The notes under the pieces: model-generated | Databases searched by the model: none | Seen by the model: only the letters and a program-made list of their open reading frames with translations | Told to the model about the DNA's origin: nothing | Translations under genes and position numbers: made by a program | In this document: positions 8,201 to 16,021 of the stretch, piece by piece | Layout: every line of letters begins with the position of its first letter | How positions within the stretch are numbered: the first letter of the stretch is position 1 | NCBI GenBank assembly: GCA_949840345.1 | Contig: CATKWX010000012.1 | Coordinates: 1-52,110 of the forward strand | Reading direction: 5' to 3' | Origin: an uncultured Eubacteriales bacterium | GTDB lineage: Bacteria > Bacillota > Clostridia > TANB77 > CAG-508 | Length of the DNA: 52,110 nucleotides

Positions 8201-8777
8201 AGTCGTACCCTCTTTCTTTAAAATTTTTCTTCACCTGTTTTCTTAATCTGTGCAAAGTTACTTTAACTTTAGTTTCTGTTATATTTAGTAATTTTGCAAT
8301 CTCTTTAACTTTATTTCCTTTATAATAAAACATAGTAAATATTTGTTTTTCTTGCGTCTTCATATTATCAATTAGTATTGAGATTATTTTACTTTTTTCA
8401 TTTTCTTCAATTAGTTCTTCAATGTTAATATCTGTACCAATTGCATTTTCCATATCATCAATATTCTCTGTATCACGCATATAATTTCTATATTTTTTCT
8501 TAATCAAGTTCTTTGCTATTCCTATTAAATAAGCTCTTATGTTAATATTTTTATCTAACTTAAAATAGTTTTTCCATAAAACAGTAAATACATCAGATAG
8601 TATCTCTTCTATATCCTCTTCATCTCTTATAGCATTTTTCAAAATCGTATAAATATAGTTATTATATTTCTCTATTACTTTTTCAATATTTAAAATGTTC
8701 TCTTCTTCAAAATCTGCTATTTTCTCATTATCATTCAATTTAGATCTAAACCCCTTATTAAAAGTACTTTCACTCAT
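8190..8777 (-). CDS. ECF-type RNA polymerase sigma factor
   Basis: A sigma-70-family factor of the extracytoplasmic-function type, up to 195 residues. Region 2 spans about 30-100 (RDEEDIEEILSDVFTVLWK) and region 4 about 130-185, ending in the HTH LLNITETKVKVTLHRLRKQV. An ECF-like promoter lies immediately upstream and its -10 element ends only three bases before the ATG at 8777, so a transcript from it would start within or after that codon. A TTG at 8738 with AAGGGG upstream is then the likelier start (182 residues). The anti-sigma gene follows, overlapping by 11 bases. Confidence 0.92.
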   Translation of the reverse strand: MSESTFNKGFRSKLNDNEKIADFEEENILNIEKVIEKYNNYIYTILKNAIRDEEDIEEILSDVFTVLWKNYFKLDKNINIRAYLIGIAKNLIKKKYRNYMRDTENIDDMENAIGTDINIEELIEENEKSKIISILIDNMKTQEKQIFTMFYYKGNKVKEIAKLLNITETKVKVTLHRLRKQVKKNFKERGYDYGK

Positions 8778-8780
8778 ATA

Positions 8781-8806
8781 ATACCATTTTTTATAAAAAG
8801 GTTACA
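8781..8806 (-). promoter_or_regulatory. ECF-type autoregulatory promoter
   Basis: On the minus strand TGTAACC lies 16 bases before GTAT, closely matching the AAC and CGT-type elements of ECF sigma promoters. It sits directly in front of the sigma factor gene, suggesting positive autoregulation. Confidence 0.65.
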
Positions 8807-8854
8807 AGTTTTTAAAAAATATAGAGATTAGTTATTTTCTAATCTCCATTGTTT

Positions 8855-9793
8855 TTAATTGTTTAAATCATTTGGATTGACATTATATATAATTTCAACA
8901 ACGTCAATATCTGCTCTATTTGCATTATTGGTTAATGTCTTCCATTGTTCTTCAGTTCCACCATAATATATTTTTTCGGTATTATAAAAATATTTATAAA
9001 ACTTATAACCATCATCTGAAGTTTGTAATGTCGATGGAATATATATGTTCTTTAAACGACAACCGCTAAATGTATCTTTAGACATAGTTACTAATCCTTC
9101 AGGTAAAATTACACTATCAATACTACTTCCATTAAATACTCTACCTGCAAAAGAAGATATGACATATTCTTTTCCGTCAATTGTATATGAACTAGCAATT
9201 CTTACCTTTTTGTCCTTACCAATGTATTTTTTTAAATATACATTGTTTCCATCTAAATAGTACTCAAAACTATCTATTGCTGTAATTTCATTTGCCCAAA
9301 TTGATGAATTGTCTGAGTTATTGTTTTTTGATCTCCCTAAAAAGCCAATAAGTATCAAAATTGATACAATTAAAAGTATTATCGAAACTATAAGATTTAG
9401 CTTCGAAGAATTTTTAGTTTTTGTAACATCTTCATCTGTTAAATAATCATAATTAAATCCACAGCTTTGGCAAACTCCCTCTCTTTTCTGTTTATAATTC
9501 GTTCTAGAATTTCTATTTCCCCAAACATGACCTACTCCTAGAAAAGTGGTTCCGCTACCATTTAAGCTACTGTTAGTTTCCACACCAGTTGTCACTGATT
9601 GTATTTTTATATCTCTACTACCACAATTAGGACATTCCATTGTGCTTGCTTCTAAATTTTTTGACCTAGAATACATTAAATAAGATAGAACAAAATAAAC
9701 GCCTGCTATAAATGGTAAGACAAATATTCCTACAGCTATTACCGCTGAAATAGCTATTAGTATTAAAAATATTGATAAGCAACCAGTAATCAC
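8855..9793 (-). CDS. Membrane protein with zinc ribbon and leucine-rich repeat
   Basis: A 312-residue protein starting at a GTG preceded by GGAGG. Two hydrophobic segments near the N-terminus (about 5-42) are followed by a split zinc ribbon (CPNCGSRDI and CQSCGFNY, about 54-115), a membrane helix (about 132-150) and an external domain. This domain contains BspA-type leucine-rich repeats (VILPEGLVTMSKDTFSGC, IYIPSTL) that usually end surface proteins. The role is unknown; binding to a host or other surface is a family-based guess. It stands alone. Confidence 0.8.
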   Translation of the reverse strand: MITGCLSIFLILIAISAVIAVGIFVLPFIAGVYFVLSYLMYSRSKNLEASTMECPNCGSRDIKIQSVTTGVETNSSLNGSGTTFLGVGHVWGNRNSRTNYKQKREGVCQSCGFNYDYLTDEDVTKTKNSSKLNLIVSIILLIVSILILIGFLGRSKNNNSDNSSIWANEITAIDSFEYYLDGNNVYLKKYIGKDKKVRIASSYTIDGKEYVISSFAGRVFNGSSIDSVILPEGLVTMSKDTFSGCRLKNIYIPSTLQTSDDGYKFYKYFYNTEKIYYGGTEEQWKTLTNNANRADIDVVEIIYNVNPNDLNN

Positions 9794-9861
9794 TTTAAAT
9801 TCCTCCTTATTTATTTGTAATGTATATGATTGTCTATTTTTTAATTACTATATTATAAGAA

Positions 9862-9966
9862 AAGGGCACAGTGGTGTCACGTCTCACAGGTATTCCCGCA
9901 AACGGTGCCCCTACGATTTTGCAATATGTTTTTTGTAGAGGCTGGCGTCCTCGACAGCCCGCATTA
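9862..9966. repeat. REP-like repeats, unit A plus a second hairpin
   Basis: The first part repeats the unit at 6918 (GGGCACAGTGGTGTC... GTGCCCCTAC). It is followed by the family tail GATTTTGCAATATGT and a second GC-rich unit, GTAGAGGCTGGCGTCC..., ending GCATTATATC. The same ending occurs at 49771-49856. Intergenic. Confidence 0.72.
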
Positions 9967-9968
9967 TA

Positions 9969-10562
9969 TCAACGAAAAAGTTGATTTTTCCTATGCAATA
10001 AAAAATTTACTGCTCTTTTTATTTCTTCTTTCTGTTTTTCAAAATTTGCTTTTGTAACTGGTATTCTTCCAATCATTTCAGTTTTCAAGAAATGATTTAA
10101 TATATCAAAAGATTTTAAGGTTTCTTCTGTTCCATTTCCACTTCCACCAGCACAAGCAATACAAATAATTTTTTTGCCTTTTATTTTAGAATTATCATTA
10201 AAAGCATCACATCTTTTTAATCTATCAAGGAAAGTCTTTGCAGATTCACTCATTTCCCAGAAATAAACTGGAGTAATGAATATGTAGACATCAAAATTAC
10301 TCATATATTCATAGATTTCGTTAAAGTCATCTTTCTGAATACATTTATGTTCTTCCAAACAAATTCCCCAACCTCTTTTTCCACAAGCTAAACATTTCTT
10401 AATATTTTTTTTATTTATGCAAATGTGTTCTACTTCAATTCCTGATTTTTCTAATTCTTTTTCAAATTCTTTTACACAAGAAAAAGTTAATCCAATTTTA
10501 TTTGGAATGAAACTCTCTTCATTCACTTGATTTGCACTAAAACTTAATATCAAAGCTTTCAT
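9969..10562 (-). CDS. Flavodoxin-fold NAD(P)H:FMN oxidoreductase-like protein
   Basis: A 197-residue flavoprotein-like enzyme. The N-terminal strand-loop (ILSFSANQVN) is the phosphate-binding site of flavodoxin-like folds and ITPVYFWEMSESAKTFLDRL is the conserved second FMN loop. Cysteines in the segment CLACGKRGWGICLEEHKC resemble iron-sulfur flavoproteins, though the spacing is not the classic one. It probably reduces quinones, nitro compounds or similar acceptors. It is the last gene of the minus-strand operon 12881 to 9969. Start supported by AGGGG. Confidence 0.85.
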   Translation of the reverse strand: MKALILSFSANQVNEESFIPNKIGLTFSCVKEFEKELEKSGIEVEHICINKKNIKKCLACGKRGWGICLEEHKCIQKDDFNEIYEYMSNFDVYIFITPVYFWEMSESAKTFLDRLKRCDAFNDNSKIKGKKIICIACAGGSGNGTEETLKSFDILNHFLKTEMIGRIPVTKANFEKQKEEIKRAVNFLLHRKNQLFR

Positions 10563-10573
10563 ATCATTAACCC

Positions 10574-11101
10574 CTATTCTTTTATTACATTATAGTATAC
10601 TTGTATTATATCTTCTTTTTCTTTCACTACTTTTTCTAATTTCAATTTATTTTCAAAATAATTACCTTTAAATATTGGTATACCCTTATTTAATACAAAT
10701 GGATTATAGTTTAAAATTATATTATCTACTATGTTTTTTTCCATAAAAGCATTATTTACAGTTGCACCACCAGAAATAAATAACTTTTCATATTTCAATT
10801 CTTCACATTTTTTTAAACAATTATCTACTGAATTACAATATATAACATTTGGAAATTTACTTTGTTGCTTAACTTTTTCACTTAAAATAATTATATTTAT
10901 GTCTTTTAAATCTTTTAAATAGTCATCTCCCCAAGATAATATGTTTTCCCAAGTTTTTCTACCCCATATTAGTACATCATATTCTTTTAAAAATTCTAAC
11001 ATTATCTTCCAACCTCTATAAGATAGAAAGTCCTCATTTCCATCTTCTGTTGCAATTAGTCCATTGATAGAACATGCCATTTCAATTGTAACTTTTATCA
11101 T
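10574..11101 (-). CDS. RibD C-terminal/dihydrofolate reductase-like protein
   Basis: A 175-residue protein with the dihydrofolate reductase fold of the RibD C-terminal family: SINGLIATEDGNEDF near the start, a WGRKTWE motif, and the NADPH-binding FISGGATVNNAFM segment. Such stand-alone proteins reduce pteridine- or pyrimidine-like compounds; the substrate here is unknown. Its ATG overlaps the stop of the preceding dehydrogenase gene (ATGA), so the two are translationally coupled. Confidence 0.85.
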   Translation of the reverse strand: MIKVTIEMACSINGLIATEDGNEDFLSYRGWKIMLEFLKEYDVLIWGRKTWENILSWGDDYLKDLKDINIIILSEKVKQQSKFPNVIYCNSVDNCLKKCEELKYEKLFISGGATVNNAFMEKNIVDNIILNYNPFVLNKGIPIFKGNYFENKLKLEKVVKEKEDIIQVYYNVIKE

Positions 11102-11997
11102 TTTAATTCTCCTAAATATTCTTTTATATTACTAATAACTTGATTTGTAGCCCTATTATAACATTGTTTCGTGTCTCCTGTAATCATATCAGCATATATT
11201 ACATTTTCGTAATCTAAAATTTCCTTTATATCTTCATTAACTGTTGGTTTATCGCATATATAATAATTATCCTTATTTTGCAACCATTTTTTTAAAGATT
11301 TTATCTCATAACAATAGCCAATTGAAGTATTTACAATTATTTTTCCATTTCCATATATATCTAAATTATCATCCCCTATAAGGCATACATTTCTATTAAG
11401 GTTAATAGAAATTATATCTACAGTAGATAATAACTTTTTTAACTCTAAATATTTAATTCCATTTTTTTCTGCATTCTCTTTTCTTGTTCTACTATAGTAA
11501 TAAACATCAGACCCCAGTAATTGAAATGTCTTCGCAATTCTTGTTCCAATATCGCCTAATCCTAATATCCCTATTTTTATATCTGTCAAATCTAATTGCT
11601 CATTTTTCCATCTTTTATTTCCAAAGCCATGTATTAAGTTGATTATTTGAGAAACCGTAAATTCAACAACACCATTATCTCCATGTCCTTTTAAGTATGA
11701 AAATGAAATGCCTTTTTCTATAACTGTATCTATATCTACCTTTGAATATTGTTTTCCATAAAAAGAGCAACACATTGCAATATATTTTAAGTTTTTACAG
11801 TGATTTATTATATTATTATTTATTACAGTTTTATATGATACTAATATACAATCAGCATCTCCTATTCTTTCAATTGTATCTTCATCGCTAATTGTATCTT
11901 TTTCATTATATATTAGTTCTTTGCAATATTTCTTTAATTCTTCTAGTCCTTGTTTAGTTACTAATACTGGTTCTACAATTACAATTTTGTTAAACAT
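11098..11997 (-). CDS. D-isomer-specific 2-hydroxyacid dehydrogenase family protein
   Basis: A 299-residue NAD-dependent dehydrogenase of the D-2-hydroxyacid family. The Rossmann dinucleotide loop ILGLGDIGTRIAKTFQ is clear near residue 145, with a following strand reading VYYYSRTR, and the catalytic region is more divergent than usual: the expected conserved arginine and glutamate segments are not obvious, so activity or substrate may differ. Start by AAGGAG. It sits in an operon after a VOC-family gene (13 bases) and overlaps the next gene by four bases. Confidence 0.82.
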   Translation of the reverse strand: MFNKIVIVEPVLVTKQGLEELKKYCKELIYNEKDTISDEDTIERIGDADCILVSYKTVINNNIINHCKNLKYIAMCCSFYGKQYSKVDIDTVIEKGISFSYLKGHGDNGVVEFTVSQIINLIHGFGNKRWKNEQLDLTDIKIGILGLGDIGTRIAKTFQLLGSDVYYYSRTRKENAEKNGIKYLELKKLLSTVDIISINLNRNVCLIGDDNLDIYGNGKIIVNTSIGYCYEIKSLKKWLQNKDNYYICDKPTVNEDIKEILDYENVIYADMITGDTKQCYNRATNQVISNIKEYLGELK

Positions 11998-12010
11998 ATA
12001 TTCTCACTCC

Positions 12011-12409
12011 TTAGCCATTTTCGATTATTTCTACTAATATTCCGTTTGGATCTTTTATGAAGAAATATGGTTTGCCTAGTCTCCCAACTTTTATTTCCAC
12101 ATTATTTGATATTTTGTTTTCTATTACAAATTCTTTTGCTTTTTCGATATTTTCTACCCCTAATGCAAAATGTTTTGTTCCAATTACTGGTAAATCTGTT
12201 GCTATTGACTTTGCCGTTTCTGGTAACTTTGCATATTCTTTGTAACAGAATATTTCTAATACTGTATCACCTAATTTTAACATATCTATTTTTATACTTC
12301 CATCTTCTGCTTCCCATTTTTTAAATTCTTTGAAACCAAACTTTTTATAAAATTCTATAGTTTCCTTGTTATCTATTACACTAATTGAAACATGATTAAA
12401 ACTAAACAT
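12011..12409 (-). CDS. VOC-family (glyoxalase/bleomycin-resistance-fold) protein
   Basis: A 132-residue protein of two beta-alpha-beta3 modules. It opens FNHVSISVIDNKETIEFY and closes with FIKDPNGILVEIIE, both typical of the family; H6, the central histidine (KHFALGV) and the final glutamate could bind metal. The group includes glyoxalases, dioxygenases and drug-binding proteins; I cannot choose among them. Start by GGGGAGG. It is the second gene of the deaminase-led operon. Confidence 0.88.
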   Translation of the reverse strand: MFSFNHVSISVIDNKETIEFYKKFGFKEFKKWEAEDGSIKIDMLKLGDTVLEIFCYKEYAKLPETAKSIATDLPVIGTKHFALGVENIEKAKEFVIENKISNNVEIKVGRLGKPYFFIKDPNGILVEIIENG

Positions 12410-12443
12410 TTTGCATTCCTCCCCAATAAATGTTTTTATTTTA

Positions 12444-12881
12444 TTATTTATGCTGTTTTAATACTTCTATTGCCTTTTCTCTATGTAACTCTTTTATTAT
12501 TTCAATTTTAGTATTTGCATACTTTGCTAGTTCATCTATATTAGTAATCATTTCTGGGCAATAGTTGTCATTGCTATCTTGTAATGTTGCTGCATATACA
12601 ATTTTTGAAAATCCCTCATATAGAATTGCTCCCATACACATCATACAAGGTTCACAAGATACATATATTGTTGCACCTTTTAAATCTCCATAAAGATTTT
12701 TATTCTTTGATGCACTTTCTATTGCTTCTAATTTTGCATGAGAATACATACTTGTTTCCATTAAAGTTCTATCATCACTTCTACCAATTATCTCATCATC
12801 CTTTACCACAATAGCACCATAAGGATATTTGGCTTTTTTAGATATATCTATTGCAATATCAATATATTGTTCATCAGTCAT
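12444..12881 (-). CDS. Nucleoside deaminase family protein with altered catalytic Glu
   Basis: A 145-residue member of the cytidine/guanine/tRNA-adenosine deaminase fold. The zinc ligands H48, C79 and C82 (PCMMC) are present. The catalytic motif, normally H-A-E, reads H48-A49-K50: codon AAA at 12734-12732 replaces the expected GAA, a single-base change. The proton-shuttling glutamate is therefore missing and the protein may be inactive or changed in function. Start by AGGAGG. It leads a five-gene operon. The true TadA, with an intact HAE motif, is at 18160. Confidence 0.85.
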   Translation of the reverse strand: MTDEQYIDIAIDISKKAKYPYGAIVVKDDEIIGRSDDRTLMETSMYSHAKLEAIESASKNKNLYGDLKGATIYVSCEPCMMCMGAILYEGFSKIVYAATLQDSNDNYCPEMITNIDELAKYANTKIEIIKELHREKAIEVLKQHK

Positions 12882-12976
12882 ATAGTTTACCTCCTAATAA
12901 TTCGCTTGTATTAAAAATGAATAGTGAATAGTACAAATGTGCTTTTCTGCCCTTTTATATTATTCACTATTCATTC

Positions 12977-13239
<263 letters not shown>

Positions 13240-13307
13240 ATATATGTATACGCAAGTAATATTATAATATTTTATTCAATTTATTTCAATAGAAAAACCT
13301 AAAAATG

Positions 13308-13336
13308 TTGAAATCTAAATAAAAATATTATATAAT
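13308..13336 (+). promoter_or_regulatory. Promoter of tRNA-Arg(CCT)
   Basis: TTGAAA and TATAAT are separated by 17 bases; the tRNA begins ten bases after the -10 box. Confidence 0.75.
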
Positions 13337-13346
13337 CCATTTATAC

Positions 13347-13423
13347 GCATCTATAGCTCAGTAGGATAGAGCGCTCCCCTCCTAAGGGAGAGGTCATTGG
13401 TTCGATTCCAATTAGGTGCACCA
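13347..13423 (+). tRNA. tRNA-Arg (anticodon CCT)
   Basis: Complete cloverleaf with encoded CCA: acceptor GCATCTA/TAGGTGC, D stem GCTC/GAGC, anticodon stem CTCCC/GGGAG with loop CTCCTAA, T arm GGTTCGATTCC. It reads AGG. Its last 21 bases are repeated at 13556-13576. Confidence 0.96.
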
Positions 13424-13576
13424 AAACTTGTCTCACGACAAGAGTGAAGAGTTAAAAGTGAATAGTGAAGATACTTAAATGGAATCGAAAAGGACGTGCC
13501 GTAACAAAGTGAAGGCAAAAACAGTCCAGTGGACTGTTTTTAGGACGCGGCTCACCGATTCCAATTAGGTGCACCA
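13424..13576 (+). mobile_element. Gene-free tRNA-associated element, copy 2
   Basis: Directly downstream of tRNA-Arg(CCT). It contains GGAATCGAAAAGGACG, the palindrome around CAGTCCAGTGGACTG, GGACGCGGCTCAC and then a second copy of the 3'-terminal 21 bases of this tRNA (13556-13576). The core is nearly identical to copy 1, while the flanking tRNA-derived bases match the local host tRNA in each case. Confidence 0.78.
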
Positions 13577-13728
13577 GACTTGCCTTATGGCAATAATTAA
13601 ATTTGCTTTGTTTAACAAAAATATTGGTATATGCAACGATAGAATTATAATTTATGAATTGAGAACTGATTATTAATGAATAAAATAAAAATGTATTAAA
13701 ATTAAATTATGAAATTTTAAATATTTGC

Positions 13729-13757
13729 TTGTCTTTTTGTAAATCGTATGATATAGT
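13729..13757 (+). promoter_or_regulatory. Promoter of the small hydrophobic peptide mRNA
   Basis: TTGTCT and TATAGT are separated by 17 bases. The predicted start near 13764 coincides with the beginning of the left inverted repeat, TATAGGAAATGAA. Confidence 0.65.
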
Positions 13758-13843
13758 ATTTGCTATAGGAAATGAATATAAAGCAGATGTGTGTTGCCAC
13801 TAAACTTTATAGCTTCTAGCTATTAGAAAGCGAGGTGGTGTTT

Positions 13844-13945
13844 ATGAGATTTATATTATTTTTAATATATATTTTAATGTTTTCATTAACCATAAACGTA
13901 GCCTTATTAGCATTTATATACATACTTTGGACAAATAAGGAATAA
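13844..13945 (+). CDS. 33-residue hydrophobic peptide, candidate type I toxin
   Basis: The peptide begins MRFILFLIYILMF and ends YILWTNKE: one membrane helix with a short charged tail, the form of type I toxins (Fst, TxpA, Ldr types). The start has GAGGTGGTG upstream. The mRNA would begin 80 bases upstream at a clear promoter. A convergent, near-consensus promoter lies downstream on the other strand, and a strong hairpin between the two can stop both RNAs. Toxicity is not shown; a small membrane regulator is the alternative. It is too short for most gene finders. Confidence 0.65.
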   Translation: MRFILFLIYILMFSLTINVALLAFIYILWTNKE

Positions 13946-14032
13946 ATAGAGACACTACATTATGCTTTGGCAGGCAATGTAGTGTCTTAACGTAAATATA
14001 TATGGCAACACATTCTAAATGCTTCATTTCCT
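13946..14032 (-). ncRNA. Candidate antisense antitoxin RNA
   Basis: Predicted from the minus-strand promoter at 14039-14067 and the hairpin at 13950-13987, about 85 bases. It is antisense to the 3' region of the peptide mRNA. No reading frame with a ribosome binding site is apparent in it. Confidence 0.5.
13950..13987. terminator. Shared hairpin between convergent small transcripts
   Basis: The 12-base arms AGACACTACATT and AATGTAGTGTCT are perfectly complementary around a 14-base loop. It starts five bases after the peptide's stop codon. U tracts on both sides are weak. Confidence 0.7.
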
Positions 14033-14038
14033 ATATTT

Positions 14039-14067
14039 ATTATACACATATACTATTGATTTGTCAA
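14039..14067 (-). promoter_or_regulatory. Consensus promoter on the opposite strand
   Basis: TTGACA and TATAAT separated by 17 bases, a perfect match to the housekeeping consensus, pointing toward the peptide gene. Confidence 0.8.
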
Positions 14068-14178
14068 ATAGATTTTTTATACAATGAGAATTATTTTCTA
14101 GTTTGACATTTGCTTAATTATTATATATATTATTGGTATTCTAAGTATTTACATTTAGAATAAAAGGAGTGAATTTAT

Positions 14179-14739
14179 ATGGAAACTGTAAAATCAATAG
14201 AGGATAGAAGAAGTATAAGAAATTACACTGACAAAAAAATATCAGAAGATATTGTAAAAGATATATTAAATTGTGGTAGATTAGCACCATCTGCAAAAAA
14301 CAGACAACCTTGGTATTTTGTAGTTGCTAAAAATGAGATTAAAGATAAAATAGCAGATATGATGATTGACTACTCAATAAATGCTGATGACACAATAGAA
14401 AGTGCAAGAATAGGTCATAAAAGTAGTGTTAACCCCACAGCAAATATAATAAAACAAGCACCTATACTAATATTAGTATTTAGAGAAAAAAACGATAATT
14501 GGATTATTGGAGATAATTTATCAATTGGTGCTTGTGTACAAAATATGTGTTTAAGAGCAACTGATTTAGGCTTAGGAACTCTTTGGATTAGAGACATTGT
14601 ATATGTTGCTGAAGATGTTGCCGAAATGTTAAATCATAGCGATTTAGAGTTAAACTGTGCCGTATCTCTTGGTTATCCAAATGAATCTCCAAAAATGAGA
14701 CCTAGAAAAAATTTAGAAGATATAATGGAATGGGCTTAA
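14179..14739 (+). CDS. Nitroreductase-family protein
   Basis: A 186-residue FMN-dependent oxidoreductase. The opening ETVKSIEDRRSIRNY carries the conserved FMN-contacting arginines, followed by CGRLAPSAKNRQPW and, near the C-terminus, GLGTLWIRD, all typical of the nitroreductase superfamily. It probably works as a dimer reducing nitro, quinone or flavin-like acceptors with NAD(P)H; the natural substrate is unknown. Start by AAAGGAG. The MFS transporter gene follows 30 bases later on the same strand and may be cotranscribed. Confidence 0.9.
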   Translation: METVKSIEDRRSIRNYTDKKISEDIVKDILNCGRLAPSAKNRQPWYFVVAKNEIKDKIADMMIDYSINADDTIESARIGHKSSVNPTANIIKQAPILILVFREKNDNWIIGDNLSIGACVQNMCLRATDLGLGTLWIRDIVYVAEDVAEMLNHSDLELNCAVSLGYPNESPKMRPRKNLEDIMEWA

Positions 14740-14769
14740 TATTAAATACAAAAAAACAGGAGCAAACAT

Positions 14770-15988
14770 ATGAAAAATCAAAATAAATTATCTTTCGGTT
14801 CAAAAATTATTATATTAGATAGAGCCATTGGAAACATTCTTGATTTATTCTCAAACACTTTTTTAACAGCATATTTTTACAAGCTTACTCGGCGACAATA
14901 TGATTTATATTTCAACTTATTACATTATTGTTTGGATTGCCGCTACAATTGGAGCATTATTAGTAGGAAATTATATAAAAAGAAAAAACAAAGTAGCATT
15001 ATATAGATGTGGAATTGTAATATTAACTGTATTCATTCTTTTAATAATTATTTTAAATGAAAAAATATTAGACTATGTGTGGTTAATGGCTATTATATAC
15101 GGTATATCGGTGTCTACTACTGGATTTCCTTTTAATATGATGGAATCTGAATTAGTTAGTGATAAGGAAAGAACAAAATATATAGGGTATAAACACGCTT
15201 TTGGAGAAGCAACAAAAGTAATTGCACCTATATTTTTAGGCGCTTATATTACATATACTTCATACAAAACCGCTGCTATACTCGTATTAGCATTTTCTAT
15301 TATAAAGTTAATCAATAGTTGCTTTATAAAGAATGTAAATGTAGTAAAAGAAAAAATAGATTTAAGAAAATTTGTAAATACTCTAAAAAAACACTCTCAA
15401 TATCCAATATTAAAACTATATATAATTGAATTTTTAAAAGGTATCACAGTTAATGGAGTATTAGATAAAATAATCGCATTATTGATTATATACGAAGTAA
15501 AAACTGACCTAAATTTAGGAATATGGTCATCAATTTTTTCTGTATGTATGATTATTACTATGTTTGTATTTGCAAAGAAATATAATAAAAATAGCTCAAA
15601 TACGATATTAACAGTATGTTCTTTTAATATTATAGTAAGTTTTATATTGTTATTATTTTCAATAAATATCACTACTATTATTTTATATAATATTGTGTAT
15701 TATATATTTATAAAAATAGTTTTCTCTATTTCAGAAATAAATCTATTTGATTATGCGAATAAACCACCATTTAGCAAAGAATTGAATGTTGAATATTTTA
15801 TTTTTAGAGAGATATTTTTAAACTCAGGCAGAATATTAGGATATGTAATTTTACTACTTATAGGACTTACACGTAATTTGGAATATTTAAAAATCTTTTT
15901 CTTATGTATGACAATTGCTTTAATACTTACTATAAGAATTAGCAAAAATATAAATAGAAAAAATCAGGAAAATTATAAAAATACCTAG
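14770..15988 (+). CDS. MFS-type transporter, reading frame broken at CGG
   Basis: A polytopic membrane protein with about twelve helices, resembling major-facilitator permeases without a clear subfamily. The start by AGGAG gives MKNQNKLSFGSK... up to YKLT; then an in-frame CGG at 14890-14892 sends the reading into an unrelated tail. Skipping its C gives YKLT-GDNMIYIS and the frame stays open to 15988, about 405 residues in all. I annotate both parts as one gene. Either the gene is broken, the base is an error, or translation shifts +1 at CGG. The same pattern occurs elsewhere in this window. Confidence 0.8.
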
Positions 15989-16010
15989 ATTACTTTTTAT
16001 CTAGGTATTT
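15979..16010. terminator. Bidirectional terminator
   Basis: AAATACCTAGAT pairs with ATCTAGGTATTT around a T-rich loop, overlapping the MFS stop codon. It separates convergent genes. Confidence 0.8.
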
Positions 16011-16021
16011 ACTAATATAAC

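Larger units (their letters stand above)
13764..14035. repeat. Inverted repeats bracketing the small peptide gene
   Basis: The left arm (13764-13799) begins TATAGGAAATGAA and ends TGTGTTGCCA; the right arm (14003-14035) is its imperfect complement, from TGGCAACACA to TTCATTTCCTATA. The ends match perfectly and the middle varies. Each arm begins at the predicted start of one of two convergent transcripts, so both RNAs would begin with nearly the same sequence. Confidence 0.75.
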
